A stretch of DNA of 64,000 nt from GAS368 sp965227745 (GTDB lineage: Bacteria > Verrucomicrobiota > Verrucomicrobiia > Opitutales > Opitutaceae): assembly GCA_965227745.1 (NCBI GenBank), contig OZ245769.1, positions 124,001-188,000 on the forward strand, written 5' to 3'. Below are positions 41,235 to 49,538 of the stretch, piece after piece. The position numbers and the translations under genes were made by a program. The notes beneath the pieces are model-generated. The model was not told where the DNA came from and ran no database searches. It saw only the letters and a program-made list of their open reading frames with translations. The number at the start of each line of letters is the position of its first letter. Position 1 is the stretch's first letter.

Positions 41235-42809
41235 TTAGAAGCCGCGGCCACCACCACCCATGCCGCCGCCGCCCATGCCGCCGCGCTGGCCGCCACCGCC
41301 GCCGGAGAAGGGATTGCCGCCCTGTTGCGGGGCACCCATGACAGCGGGAGCCGCGCCGGGCATCGTGACGTAGGTGATGAGCACATCGCCCTCGGCCACA
41401 CCATCGAGGACCTGGGTGATGCTGCCGTCGGAAATACCGAGGTGCACCGTGACGGGCTGGGGATACTTCTTGCCGCTGGCATCGGTCACGAGCTTGTAGA
41501 GTGTACGAGGCTGGTTGCTGACGTTCATGCCGGCGCCGGAGGGACCGCCACCACCGAAGCCGCCTGCACCGCCGCCGCGTTTGCCACCGCCGCCGCCTTG
41601 GCCGCCACCACCTTGGCCACGACCGCCGCCACCGGCCATACGGGTAAACATCTGGGTGACCATAGCCGCATCGATGCCCTTGTCTGTCGCGAGCTTCTTG
41701 GCCTTTTCAAGCACTTCGGGAGTGGGCGGGGTGCCGGGTTGGAAACCGGAAGCAGTCATGATCTCGCGCATCGCGGTGCGGCGCTCTTCGTCGGTCATGG
41801 CGACCGGGGCCGCGGCGGCCGGAGCCGCACCCTTTTCACCGGTGGCTGGAGCGGCTGGAGCCGGAGTCTTGGGCAGTAGATCGGTGGGGATGCGCACGCG
41901 GAGGGCGTTGTTGGCCACGGTCAACACATCGGGACGCTCGGCGACGATGAAGTTCGCGGTCGCGGTCATGCCGGGCTTGAGGAGCAGGTTGGAATTGTCG
42001 ACGTCGATGATGACGGAGAACGTCACGACGCCGCTGCTGGTCTTGGCGAAATTACGGACTTGGGAGACGACGCCTTGGAAGGGACGATTGAGGTAGGCAT
42101 CGACACTGAAGCGGACGACCTGCTTTTCCTGCACGGAGCCGATGTCGGCCTCGGATACGTCGGCGCTGATCTGGAGCTTCGTGAGATCGTTGATCAGCGT
42201 GAACAGGGCGACGGCGGATTGATTGACGTTGACGGTGCCGCCGACGTCGGTGGTGCGGTTAAGGACCACGCCGTCGATCGGGGAGTAGATGGTGCAGCGC
42301 TTGAGGTCGGTTTCAGCATTTTCCAAGAGTGCTTCGCGGCTCGTGAGGGTCGACTCGGCGAGGGCGAGGGAAGCGACGGCGCTATCGTACTCAGACTGAG
42401 AAATGAGATTCTTCTCAAAGAGGTCCTTGGAGCGGGCGGTGTCGGCCCGGGTGCGGGCCGCCGTGGCTTTGGCGGAGTCGAGGTCGGCCTTGGCCTGACG
42501 GAGCTTCTGGTTATAGGTGGAAGGATCGATCTTGAGGAGCCACTGACCCTTGGTCACGGGATCGTTGAAGTCGGCGTTGATCGCGATGACGTTGCCGGAC
42601 ACTTGGCTGGAGATGGTGACCTGCGAGGTGGTCTGCAGGGTGCCGGTGGCGCTGATGGTCTGGACCACCGTGCCGCGACCCACCTTGACGGTGGAGAACT
42701 CCGGTTGCTTCACTGGCCGGCCATAGAAGTAGTACCAGCTGCCGCCTGCCGCAGCGAGGACAACAATTGCCAGGAAGATAAGACCCGCGTAGCTTTTCGA
42801 TTTGGCCAT
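41235..42809 (-). CDS. MacA-type periplasmic adaptor with Gly-rich insertions
   Basis: 524 residues from the ATG at 42809 (MAKSKSYAGLIFLAIVVLAA). An N-terminal membrane anchor precedes the RND/MacA adaptor fold: lipoyl half-motif (VQTISATGTLQTTSQVTIS), a long alpha hairpin (about 105-180), the second lipoyl half (CTIYSPIDGVVLNRTTDVGG), then beta-barrel and membrane-proximal domains. Unusual: after the barrel lies an extended region with a Gly/Arg-rich tract (GGGGRGQGGGG-type, near residues 405-440), and the C-terminus ends in another Gly-rich tail (GGMGGGGMGGGGRGF). It links the inner-membrane ABC complex to an outer-membrane channel. First gene of the operon. Confidence 0.88.
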   Translation of the reverse strand: MAKSKSYAGLIFLAIVVLAAAGGSWYYFYGRPVKQPEFSTVKVGRGTVVQTISATGTLQTTSQVTISSQVSGNVIAINADFNDPVTKGQWLLKIDPSTYNQKLRQAKADLDSAKATAARTRADTARSKDLFEKNLISQSEYDSAVASLALAESTLTSREALLENAETDLKRCTIYSPIDGVVLNRTTDVGGTVNVNQSAVALFTLINDLTKLQISADVSEADIGSVQEKQVVRFSVDAYLNRPFQGVVSQVRNFAKTSSGVVTFSVIIDVDNSNLLLKPGMTATANFIVAERPDVLTVANNALRVRIPTDLLPKTPAPAAPATGEKGAAPAAAAPVAMTDEERRTAMREIMTASGFQPGTPPTPEVLEKAKKLATDKGIDAAMVTQMFTRMAGGGGRGQGGGGQGGGGGKRGGGAGGFGGGGPSGAGMNVSNQPRTLYKLVTDASGKKYPQPVTVHLGISDGSITQVLDGVAEGDVLITYVTMPGAAPAVMGAPQQGGNPFSGGGGGQRGGMGGGGMGGGGRGF

Positions 42810-43059
42810 GAGGTAAGAGGACGTTGAAGGGTAGGAAGGAGGTGTTGGATGAAAACTGGTTGGGCGCAACGAATCTTCAGCTGTAGTCGGCTGGTTTCAC
42901 CTGCGCTTCGGAGCGGATAGACGTGGCGATATATGAAAGGTGACGGAAATATTTAGCGCCTTTTGCGCCGGTTACAGCGGGAGAAAATAAAAAGGAGGTT
43001 GCCAGTGTCATAACGTCGCCATTGCCTCCGGCGGGCGCAAAATTTGCGCACATCTCTCC

Positions 43060-46000
43060 ATGCTTTTTACTCCCAAGCGGCAGGGCCTCGTGCCCGCTCG
43101 CGCCGGCCAGCGGCTGGCTCTTTTGATTGCAAGTCATTCTATGCTGGTCGCGCTCATCGCGACTGCGCGGGCGCAAATCACGACCGTCCCCGTCGAGGGT
43201 CTCCGCGAGGCCGATCCCCGCGTGCATGTGATCACGGGCGCACGCGTCGTCACCGCGCCGGGACAAGTGATCGAAAAGGGCACCGTCGTACTGCGCGATG
43301 GCGTGATCGCGGCGGTGGGCGCGGCCGACGCCGTGAAGATCCCGGCCGATGCGCGCGTGTGGTCCGCCGAAGGCAAGACGATCTACGCGGGCTTCGTCGA
43401 ACCCAACGCGGAGGTGCATTTGCCCGCCCCCCTCAAGGCCCTCGCCGAGGGCGAGGGTCGGGGCGCGGGCGGGAGAGGTCGCGGGGGGGCGGCTGCGCCA
43501 GCCGAGACGCTGGCTCCGGCGGCGGCGGCGCGCTCGTGGAATGCCCGCATCACGCCCGAGCGCGATGTGGCCAAGGTGCTCGTCGCCGACGAGCGCGGCG
43601 CGACGGCGCTGCGCGATCTCGGCTTTGCCACGGCTGCGGTGGTGCCGGGGCGCGGAGTCTTTCGCGGGGAGAGCGCCCTGGTGAGCCTGACTGGGCGCGA
43701 CCCGGCCGACACGCTGGTGCGTGCGCACCTCGCACAGTATGTGGCGTTTGAAGCGGGCGGGGGCGGCTATCCGAGTTCGCTCATGGGCAGCATCGCGCTG
43801 GTGCGCCAGACCTTAATCGATGCACAGTGGATGCGCTCGGCCAATGACGGGTATGCCAAGCAAAAGTCGACCGGGGTGGAGCGCCCGGAGGCCAATGCCT
43901 CGCTCGATGCGCTCGCGGCCGCGACGGCCGGCACGGAGCCGATCGTGATCGAGGCGGGAGACGAACTCGATATTTTACGCGCGCAGAAGATCGCGGATGA
44001 ATTTAAACTGCGGGCCATTTTGCGCGGACGCGGCACGGAATATCGGGTGGCGAGTGCGATCGCGGCGGCGAAGACACCGGTGATCATTCCGCTGAATTTT
44101 CCGGCCGTGCCCGAAGTCGAGACGCCGGAGAAGGCGGTCGATGTCGCACTTTCCTCGTTGCAGCACTGGGAACTCGCGCCCTCCAACGCCGCCAAGCTGC
44201 GCGCGAGCGGGGTGACGATCGCGTTTACGACGGCGGGACTGCGCACGCCGGATTCGCAGTTCTGGTCGGCGGTGCGGCTCGCGGTGAAACGCGGCCTGAC
44301 GCCCGCCGATGCGCTCGCGGCGATCACGACCGCTCCGGCGAAAATGCTCGGGGTCGACGACATCGTGGGCACGCTGACGGTGGGCAAGCTCGGCCACCTC
44401 GTGATCGCGACGGGCGATCTCTTTGCCGCCGATAGCTCGGCGGAAATCACGGATGTGTTTGTCGATGGCGATCACTTCGAGACCGAGGCGGCGTACAAGG
44501 TCGATCTCAAGGGTACGTGGAAAGTCGCGTGGACGAATGCACCGGCGGGTACACCGGAGGAATTGAAGATCGAAGCCCGCGGCGGCGGCGGAGGCGGTCG
44601 CCCGCGCGTGCGTCTCGGCGACAAGGATCTGACGTTTACCCAGGCTCGCAGCCAGGTCGTGCTGCTCGCGCCGGCGGAAGTGTTTCAAGGCAAGGACGCG
44701 AAGGGCACGGTGCGCCTCTCTGGTATCTATACGGAAGGCGGGCTGTCCGGCTCCGGCCTGTTGCCCGATGGTACCTCGCTGCGTTGGACCGCGACACGCG
44801 CGGCGGCGGTTGCGGCGGCGGACAAGAAACCGGACGAAAAGAAACCCGACGAAAAGAAAGCGGAGGACAAGAAACCTGAAGATAAAAAGACCGAGGAAAA
44901 ACTGCTCGCGAACGCGGACGCGTATCCGGCCGGTGCATACGGTCGCAAGGGCCTCCCGGCGCAGCCCGAGTGGGTGCTGGTGAAAAACGCCACGGTGTGG
45001 ACGAGCGGCCCCGAGGGTAAAATTGCCGGAGGCGACGTGCTCGTGCACGCGGGGAAAATTGAGAAAGTGGGCAAGGGCCTCACGGCGCCAGCGGGGGCCA
45101 TTATGATCGATGGCACGGGCAAGCATGTCACGGCGGGGCTCATCGATTGCCACTCGCACACGGCGATCTCGCGCGGCGTAAACGAAGGCAGCAGTGCCGT
45201 CACGGTCGAGGTGCGGGTCGGCGACGTGACGGATGCGACGGATATCAGCCTCTATCGCCAGCTCGCCGGTGGATTGACCACGGCGAATGTGCTCCACGGC
45301 TCGGCCAATCCGATGGGCGGGCAGAATCAAGTGATCAAGCTCCGCTGGGGTGCGATGCCGGATGGATTGAAATTCGAAGGGGCCAAGCCCGGCGTGAAAT
45401 TCGCGCTCGGTGAAAATGTGAAGCGCTCCAACTTTACGCCGCAGGCCGGGGCGCCGGCGCGTTATCCGGCGACGCGCATGGGCGTGGAGCAGATCATGGC
45501 GGACACGTTTGCGCAGGCGCGTGACTACGATCGCGAGTGGCAGGATTGGAAGGCGGGCAAGTCACCGCTTCCGCCGCGCCGCAATCTACGGCTCGAGGCC
45601 GCGCTCGAAATTCTCAAGGGCGAGCGCATCGTCCACATCCACTCGTACCGGCTCGATGAAGTGCTGATGTTTATCCGGCTCGCGCAGCGCGAGAAGCTGA
45701 CGGTCGGAACTTTCCAACACATCCTCGAGGGCTACAAGGTGGCCGATGAAATCGCCAAGATCGGGGCCGGCGGCTCCTGCTTCAGCGATTGGTGGGCGTA
45801 CAAGTATGAGGTGGTCGACGCCATTCCCTACGACGGCGCGATGATGCGCGCGGCAGGGGTGGTGGTGTCGTTTAATTCGGACGATGCCGAGCTCGCGCGC
45901 CGCATGAACACCGAGGCGGCCAAGGCTGTGAAGTACGGCGGTGTGCCGGAGGAGGAAGCGTTGAAATTCGTCACGCTCAATCCCGCCAAGCAACTCCGCA

Positions 46001-46380
46001 TCGACAATCGCGTCGGCTCGCTGGAACCGGGTAAGGACGCGGACTTCGTGATCTGGAGCGCGAGCCCGCTCTCCACTTACTCACGGGCGGAGCAGACTTG
46101 GATCGATGGGCGGAAGTATTTCTCGCTCGAAGACGATGCGGCGGCTCGCGTCGCCGCGAACACCGAGCGCGAGGCACTGGTGCAAAAGGCGCTCGTCGAG
46201 CGTATGAAGGCTCTTGCCGGGGGCGGTGGCGGGGGCGGGGCGCGCGGCGCATCCGGGCCGCCTACACCCGACACGGTGCGTGTGCTCCAAATGATGGAAG
46301 AGCGCGCTGCGATGGAATACCGCTCGATCTATCACAACGGCACCGATGCCAACAATTGCTCGACTCATGCGCTCTACTAA
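43060..46380 (+). CDS. Secreted tandem amidohydrolase-superfamily protein (1106 aa)
   Basis: 1106 residues with a signal peptide (ALLIASHSMLVALIATARA, about 20-39). Two amidohydrolase-like modules are joined. The N-terminal one (about 45-490) begins VHVITGARVVTAPGQVI and GKTIYAGFVEPNAEVHL: the position of the usual HxH metal motif is NxE, so metal binding looks lost, and the middle is short. A basic/acidic Lys-Asp repeat (KKPDEKK, near 590-620) links to a second module (about 635-1080) with intact GLIDCHSHTAIS and later FNSDDAELARRM. The second half resembles imidazolonepropionase-like amidohydrolases. The periplasmic substrate is unknown. The next gene overlaps its end. Confidence 0.85.
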   Translation: MLFTPKRQGLVPARAGQRLALLIASHSMLVALIATARAQITTVPVEGLREADPRVHVITGARVVTAPGQVIEKGTVVLRDGVIAAVGAADAVKIPADARVWSAEGKTIYAGFVEPNAEVHLPAPLKALAEGEGRGAGGRGRGGAAAPAETLAPAAAARSWNARITPERDVAKVLVADERGATALRDLGFATAAVVPGRGVFRGESALVSLTGRDPADTLVRAHLAQYVAFEAGGGGYPSSLMGSIALVRQTLIDAQWMRSANDGYAKQKSTGVERPEANASLDALAAATAGTEPIVIEAGDELDILRAQKIADEFKLRAILRGRGTEYRVASAIAAAKTPVIIPLNFPAVPEVETPEKAVDVALSSLQHWELAPSNAAKLRASGVTIAFTTAGLRTPDSQFWSAVRLAVKRGLTPADALAAITTAPAKMLGVDDIVGTLTVGKLGHLVIATGDLFAADSSAEITDVFVDGDHFETEAAYKVDLKGTWKVAWTNAPAGTPEELKIEARGGGGGGRPRVRLGDKDLTFTQARSQVVLLAPAEVFQGKDAKGTVRLSGIYTEGGLSGSGLLPDGTSLRWTATRAAAVAAADKKPDEKKPDEKKAEDKKPEDKKTEEKLLANADAYPAGAYGRKGLPAQPEWVLVKNATVWTSGPEGKIAGGDVLVHAGKIEKVGKGLTAPAGAIMIDGTGKHVTAGLIDCHSHTAISRGVNEGSSAVTVEVRVGDVTDATDISLYRQLAGGLTTANVLHGSANPMGGQNQVIKLRWGAMPDGLKFEGAKPGVKFALGENVKRSNFTPQAGAPARYPATRMGVEQIMADTFAQARDYDREWQDWKAGKSPLPPRRNLRLEAALEILKGERIVHIHSYRLDEVLMFIRLAQREKLTVGTFQHILEGYKVADEIAKIGAGGSCFSDWWAYKYEVVDAIPYDGAMMRAAGVVVSFNSDDAELARRMNTEAAKAVKYGGVPEEEALKFVTLNPAKQLRIDNRVGSLEPGKDADFVIWSASPLSTYSRAEQTWIDGRKYFSLEDDAAARVAANTEREALVQKALVERMKALAGGGGGGGARGASGPPTPDTVRVLQMMEERAAMEYRSIYHNGTDANNCSTHALY

Positions 46381-47695
46381 ATTCGCCGCGCTCAGCGCAC
46401 TCCTCATCGCCGCTAGCGTCGGCCTTCGCGCATCGGACAACGTTCCGGCCGTCCGCCCGGGCAAGCCCATCGTCCTGCGCGGGGCGACTGTGCATACCGT
46501 GAGCGGGGCCGATCTGCCTGCGACCGATGTGCTCATGAGCGACGGCAAAATCGCGGCCATCGGCGCGAAGCTCGCGGTGCCCGCGGGGGCGACCGTAGTC
46601 GATGTCACGGGCAAGCATGTTTACCCGGGCCTCGTCTCGTCGTACACCGGCATGGGGTTGACGGAGTTTAACTCGGTGCGCGGCTCGGTTGACCTCGCGG
46701 AGACCGGGGCGCTCAATCCCAATGCCCGCGCGCAGCCGGCGATCAATGCGGATAGCGAACACATCCCGGTGTCGCGCTCGAATGGCATCCTCACCGCGCT
46801 CAGCGTGCCGCTCACCAACGGCATCATGGCCGGCACCTCGACGCTCATCCGCATGGATGGCTGGACGTGGGAGGACATGACCATTCGCACGCCGGTGGCG
46901 CTCCACCTCCAGTGGCCGAATCTCGTGATCAACCGCGACCCGGCGTTTCCACGTCCCGTCGCGGATCAGCAAAAAACGATCGAAGAGAACATGAAGAAAC
47001 TTCGTGACGCTTTCGCGAGCGCGCGCGCTTACCTCAAGGCCAAAGACGGTGCGGGCAAGCCAATCGATCTCGATGCGCGCTGGGAATCGCTGGTGCCGGT
47101 GCTGAAGGGCGAGCTGCCGGTCTTCGTTCACGCGAACGAAGTGAAGCAGATCGAGGCGGCGGTGCTGTGGGCCAAGGCCGAGAAGATCAAGATCACGCTG
47201 GTCGGCGCGCTCGATGCGTGGCGCGCGATCGACCTGCTGAAGGCCAACGACGTCGCGGTGATCGTGAGCCCCGTGCTCTCGCTCCCGCTGCGCCGCGAGG
47301 ACCCGTTTGACGCGCCGTTCACCAATCCCGCGAAGCTGCAGGCGGCGGGCATTCGTTTCTGCATCGCCAATGATGGCGCGGATGCCGAGCTCGGCACGCA
47401 GGCGGATCGTAATCTTCCGTACCAAGCCGGCAAGGCGGCCGCCTATGGCTTGCCGCCCGCCGAGGCGCTCAAGGCGATCACGCTGTACCCCGCGCAGATC
47501 CTCGGCGTGGGCGCGGAGCTGGGCTCGATCGAAGTCGGCAAGCGGGCCACGCTCATCATCACCGATGGCGACCCGCTCGAAATTCCGACCAAGGTCGAGC
47601 AAGCCTACATCGAAGGGGCGCGGATCGATCTCTCGAACCGCCACATCCGCCTCTACGAAAAGTACCAGAAGAAATACGAGCAGTTGAAGAAGTGA
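46367..47695 (+). CDS. Secreted amidohydrolase-like protein lacking HxH motif
   Basis: 442 residues from the ATG at 46367 (MRSTKFAALSALLIAASVGL signal peptide; an in-frame start at 46346 is less likely). The fold follows the amidohydrolase pattern: KPIVLRGATVHTVSGADL at the N-terminus, GKHVYPGLVSSYTGMGLTEF where GLIDxHxH would be, and a C-terminal IAVGKDADLVI-type end (GSIEVGKRATLIITDGDPL). The HxH pair is replaced by SSYTGM, so at least the first metal-binding pair is missing. It may be an inactive partner of the previous protein. The genes overlap by 14 nt, supporting cotranslation and possibly a complex. Function unknown. Confidence 0.82.
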   Translation: MRSTKFAALSALLIAASVGLRASDNVPAVRPGKPIVLRGATVHTVSGADLPATDVLMSDGKIAAIGAKLAVPAGATVVDVTGKHVYPGLVSSYTGMGLTEFNSVRGSVDLAETGALNPNARAQPAINADSEHIPVSRSNGILTALSVPLTNGIMAGTSTLIRMDGWTWEDMTIRTPVALHLQWPNLVINRDPAFPRPVADQQKTIEENMKKLRDAFASARAYLKAKDGAGKPIDLDARWESLVPVLKGELPVFVHANEVKQIEAAVLWAKAEKIKITLVGALDAWRAIDLLKANDVAVIVSPVLSLPLRREDPFDAPFTNPAKLQAAGIRFCIANDGADAELGTQADRNLPYQAGKAAAYGLPPAEALKAITLYPAQILGVGAELGSIEVGKRATLIITDGDPLEIPTKVEQAYIEGARIDLSNRHIRLYEKYQKKYEQLKK

Positions 47696-47841
47696 GCCAT
47701 GGTTAGAGGTGGGAGCCTGCGAGCAGGCTCCTACCTTTCGGCATTCGGCAGGTTGTCCGGTGGGACATTCGTTGTCTCACTGCCGAAATTATAGTTGGTG
47801 AGGTCGCTTGAAAGTGGGCCGGTTTTTGACCTTATCGCGCC
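47696..47841. repeat. REP-like hairpin and second hairpin upstream of recN
   Basis: GTGGGAGCCTGCGAGCAGGC followed by TCCTAC at 47709-47734 is a near-palindrome of the REP family seen at 52618-52695. Further on, a GTGGGACA / TGTCTCAC stem with a TTCGT loop lies at about 47760-47780, nested in TTCGGCA / TGCCGAA arms. These end the amidohydrolase transcript or form a recN leader. Confidence 0.5.
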
Positions 47842-49506
47842 ATGCTCCAATCGCTCCGCATCCGTAATCTCGCGCTGCTCGAAGAAGTCGCCCTCGATTT
47901 CGAGGCGGGCTTTACGGCGGTCACCGGCGAGACGGGAGCCGGCAAGAGCATCCTACTCGGGGCGCTGGCGCTGCTGGCGGGCGAACGGGCGGACAAGACG
48001 ATCATCCGCCAAGGCGCACCGGCTTGCGATGTGGAGGCGTCTCTTTTCTTTCACGATCCCCGGAAGATCGATGCCCTGCTGGTGGAACTGGATCTGCCGC
48101 CCTGCGAGGAGGGGCTGCTGATTCTCAAGCGCAGCCTTTCGCGGGACAAAGCACCGAAGCTCTCGATCAATGGCAGCATGGCGACGCTCGCTGCGCTGCA
48201 GCGGCTGGGGGAGCATTGGGTGGATTTTCACGGGCCCAGCGAACCGCGCCGGCTGCTCAAGGAGAGCTGCCAGCTCGAACTGCTCGATTTGTTTGGCCGG
48301 GCCGGCGACGCGGTCGCGGCGTATGAAGGAAAATATCACGCCTGGCGCGAACTCGTCGCCGAGCGCGAGCGCATCGCGACGGAGACGAAGCTCTCGCCGG
48401 ACCAGATCGATTTCTTCCGCAATCAACTCGCGCAGATCGATGCGCTCGACCTCACCGACGAGTCGATCGAGACGCTGGAGCGGGATTTTCAGCGGATGAG
48501 CCGCGCGCAGGAATTAATGGAGCTATCGGAGGCGCTGTCGGCCGGGCTGACGGGCGAAGAGGGCGTGCAGGGTCGCGTGGCGGCGCTGCTGCGCGAGGCG
48601 CGCCACCTCGAAAGCATCGATGCGGCCAGCAAGCCGCTGGCCGACCGCCTCGCCTCGGCGGCGGTGGAGCTGAATGACTTGGGGGCGGAGTTTTCCGCGC
48701 TCGGGCAGCAACTCCAATTCGATCCCGATCAAGCGGAGTCGCTTTCGACGCGGATGAATACCTGGCTGGAGCTGAAGCGGAAGCACGGCTCCGACGTCGC
48801 GACCGTCGTCGCCGCGCGGGACGACCTGCGGCGCCGGCTCGATGTGCAGGGCGACCTCGAGGGCACGCTGGCCCGGCTGGAAAAACAAATCTCCGAGGCG
48901 GAGCGCGCGGCGAAGAAAGATGCGCAGGCACTCCGGGCGCTGCGCGAGAAGGCCGCGAAGGAATTGGCCAAAGCCGCCGCGAAGGGTATCGCGCAACTCG
49001 GGTTCAAAAAGGCCGATTTCCAAGTGCGCATCGTGCCGCTGCCGCAGCTTACGCCGGTGGGCGATTGTGGGGCGGAGTTTTTGTTTTCGCCGAATGTCGG
49101 TGAGGCGCCGCTGCCCCTCAACCGCGTGGCCTCGAGCGGTGAACTCGCGCGCGTGATGCTCGCGCTCAAGACCGTGCTGGCCGACCTCGATGGCGTGCCG
49201 CTGCTGGTGTTTGACGAAGTCGATGCGAACGTCGGCGGCGAGATCGGCCGCGTGGTGGGGGAGAAGATGGCGGAACTCGCGAAGGGACACCAAGTGCTTT
49301 GCGTCACGCATCTCCCGCAGGTCGCGGCGCAGGCGACGTGTCACCTCGTGGTGACCAAGGATCAATCGAAGGACCGCGCGGTCGTGAGCATCGCGCCGAT
49401 CCAAGCCAACCGGAAGAATCGCGTGACCGAACTCGCGCGCATGCTGGGTGACAGCAAGGCGAAGAGCGCACTCGCGCACGCCGAGGAGCTGTTGGGAAAA
49501 ATTTGA
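47842..49506 (+). CDS. recN: DNA repair protein RecN
   Basis: 554 residues, SMC-like ATPase of double-strand break repair in the cytoplasm. Walker A GETGAGKS at 29-36 follows the family opening MLQSLRIRNLALLEEVALDF. A coiled coil covers about 150-360 (SRAQELMELSEALSAGL, LARLEKQISEAERAAKKDAQ). The signature region reads RVASSGELARVMLALK, Walker B LLVFDEVDANVGG, and the end VLCVTHLPQVAAQA. All features and length are those of RecN. It is transcribed alone, ending 32 nt before the next start codon (49539). Adjacent genes are unrelated. Confidence 0.97.
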   Translation: MLQSLRIRNLALLEEVALDFEAGFTAVTGETGAGKSILLGALALLAGERADKTIIRQGAPACDVEASLFFHDPRKIDALLVELDLPPCEEGLLILKRSLSRDKAPKLSINGSMATLAALQRLGEHWVDFHGPSEPRRLLKESCQLELLDLFGRAGDAVAAYEGKYHAWRELVAERERIATETKLSPDQIDFFRNQLAQIDALDLTDESIETLERDFQRMSRAQELMELSEALSAGLTGEEGVQGRVAALLREARHLESIDAASKPLADRLASAAVELNDLGAEFSALGQQLQFDPDQAESLSTRMNTWLELKRKHGSDVATVVAARDDLRRRLDVQGDLEGTLARLEKQISEAERAAKKDAQALRALREKAAKELAKAAAKGIAQLGFKKADFQVRIVPLPQLTPVGDCGAEFLFSPNVGEAPLPLNRVASSGELARVMLALKTVLADLDGVPLLVFDEVDANVGGEIGRVVGEKMAELAKGHQVLCVTHLPQVAAQATCHLVVTKDQSKDRAVVSIAPIQANRKNRVTELARMLGDSKAKSALAHAEELLGKI

Positions 49507-49538
49507 CGTCGCGGCCTGGGCGCTCACTTTGCGCGCCG

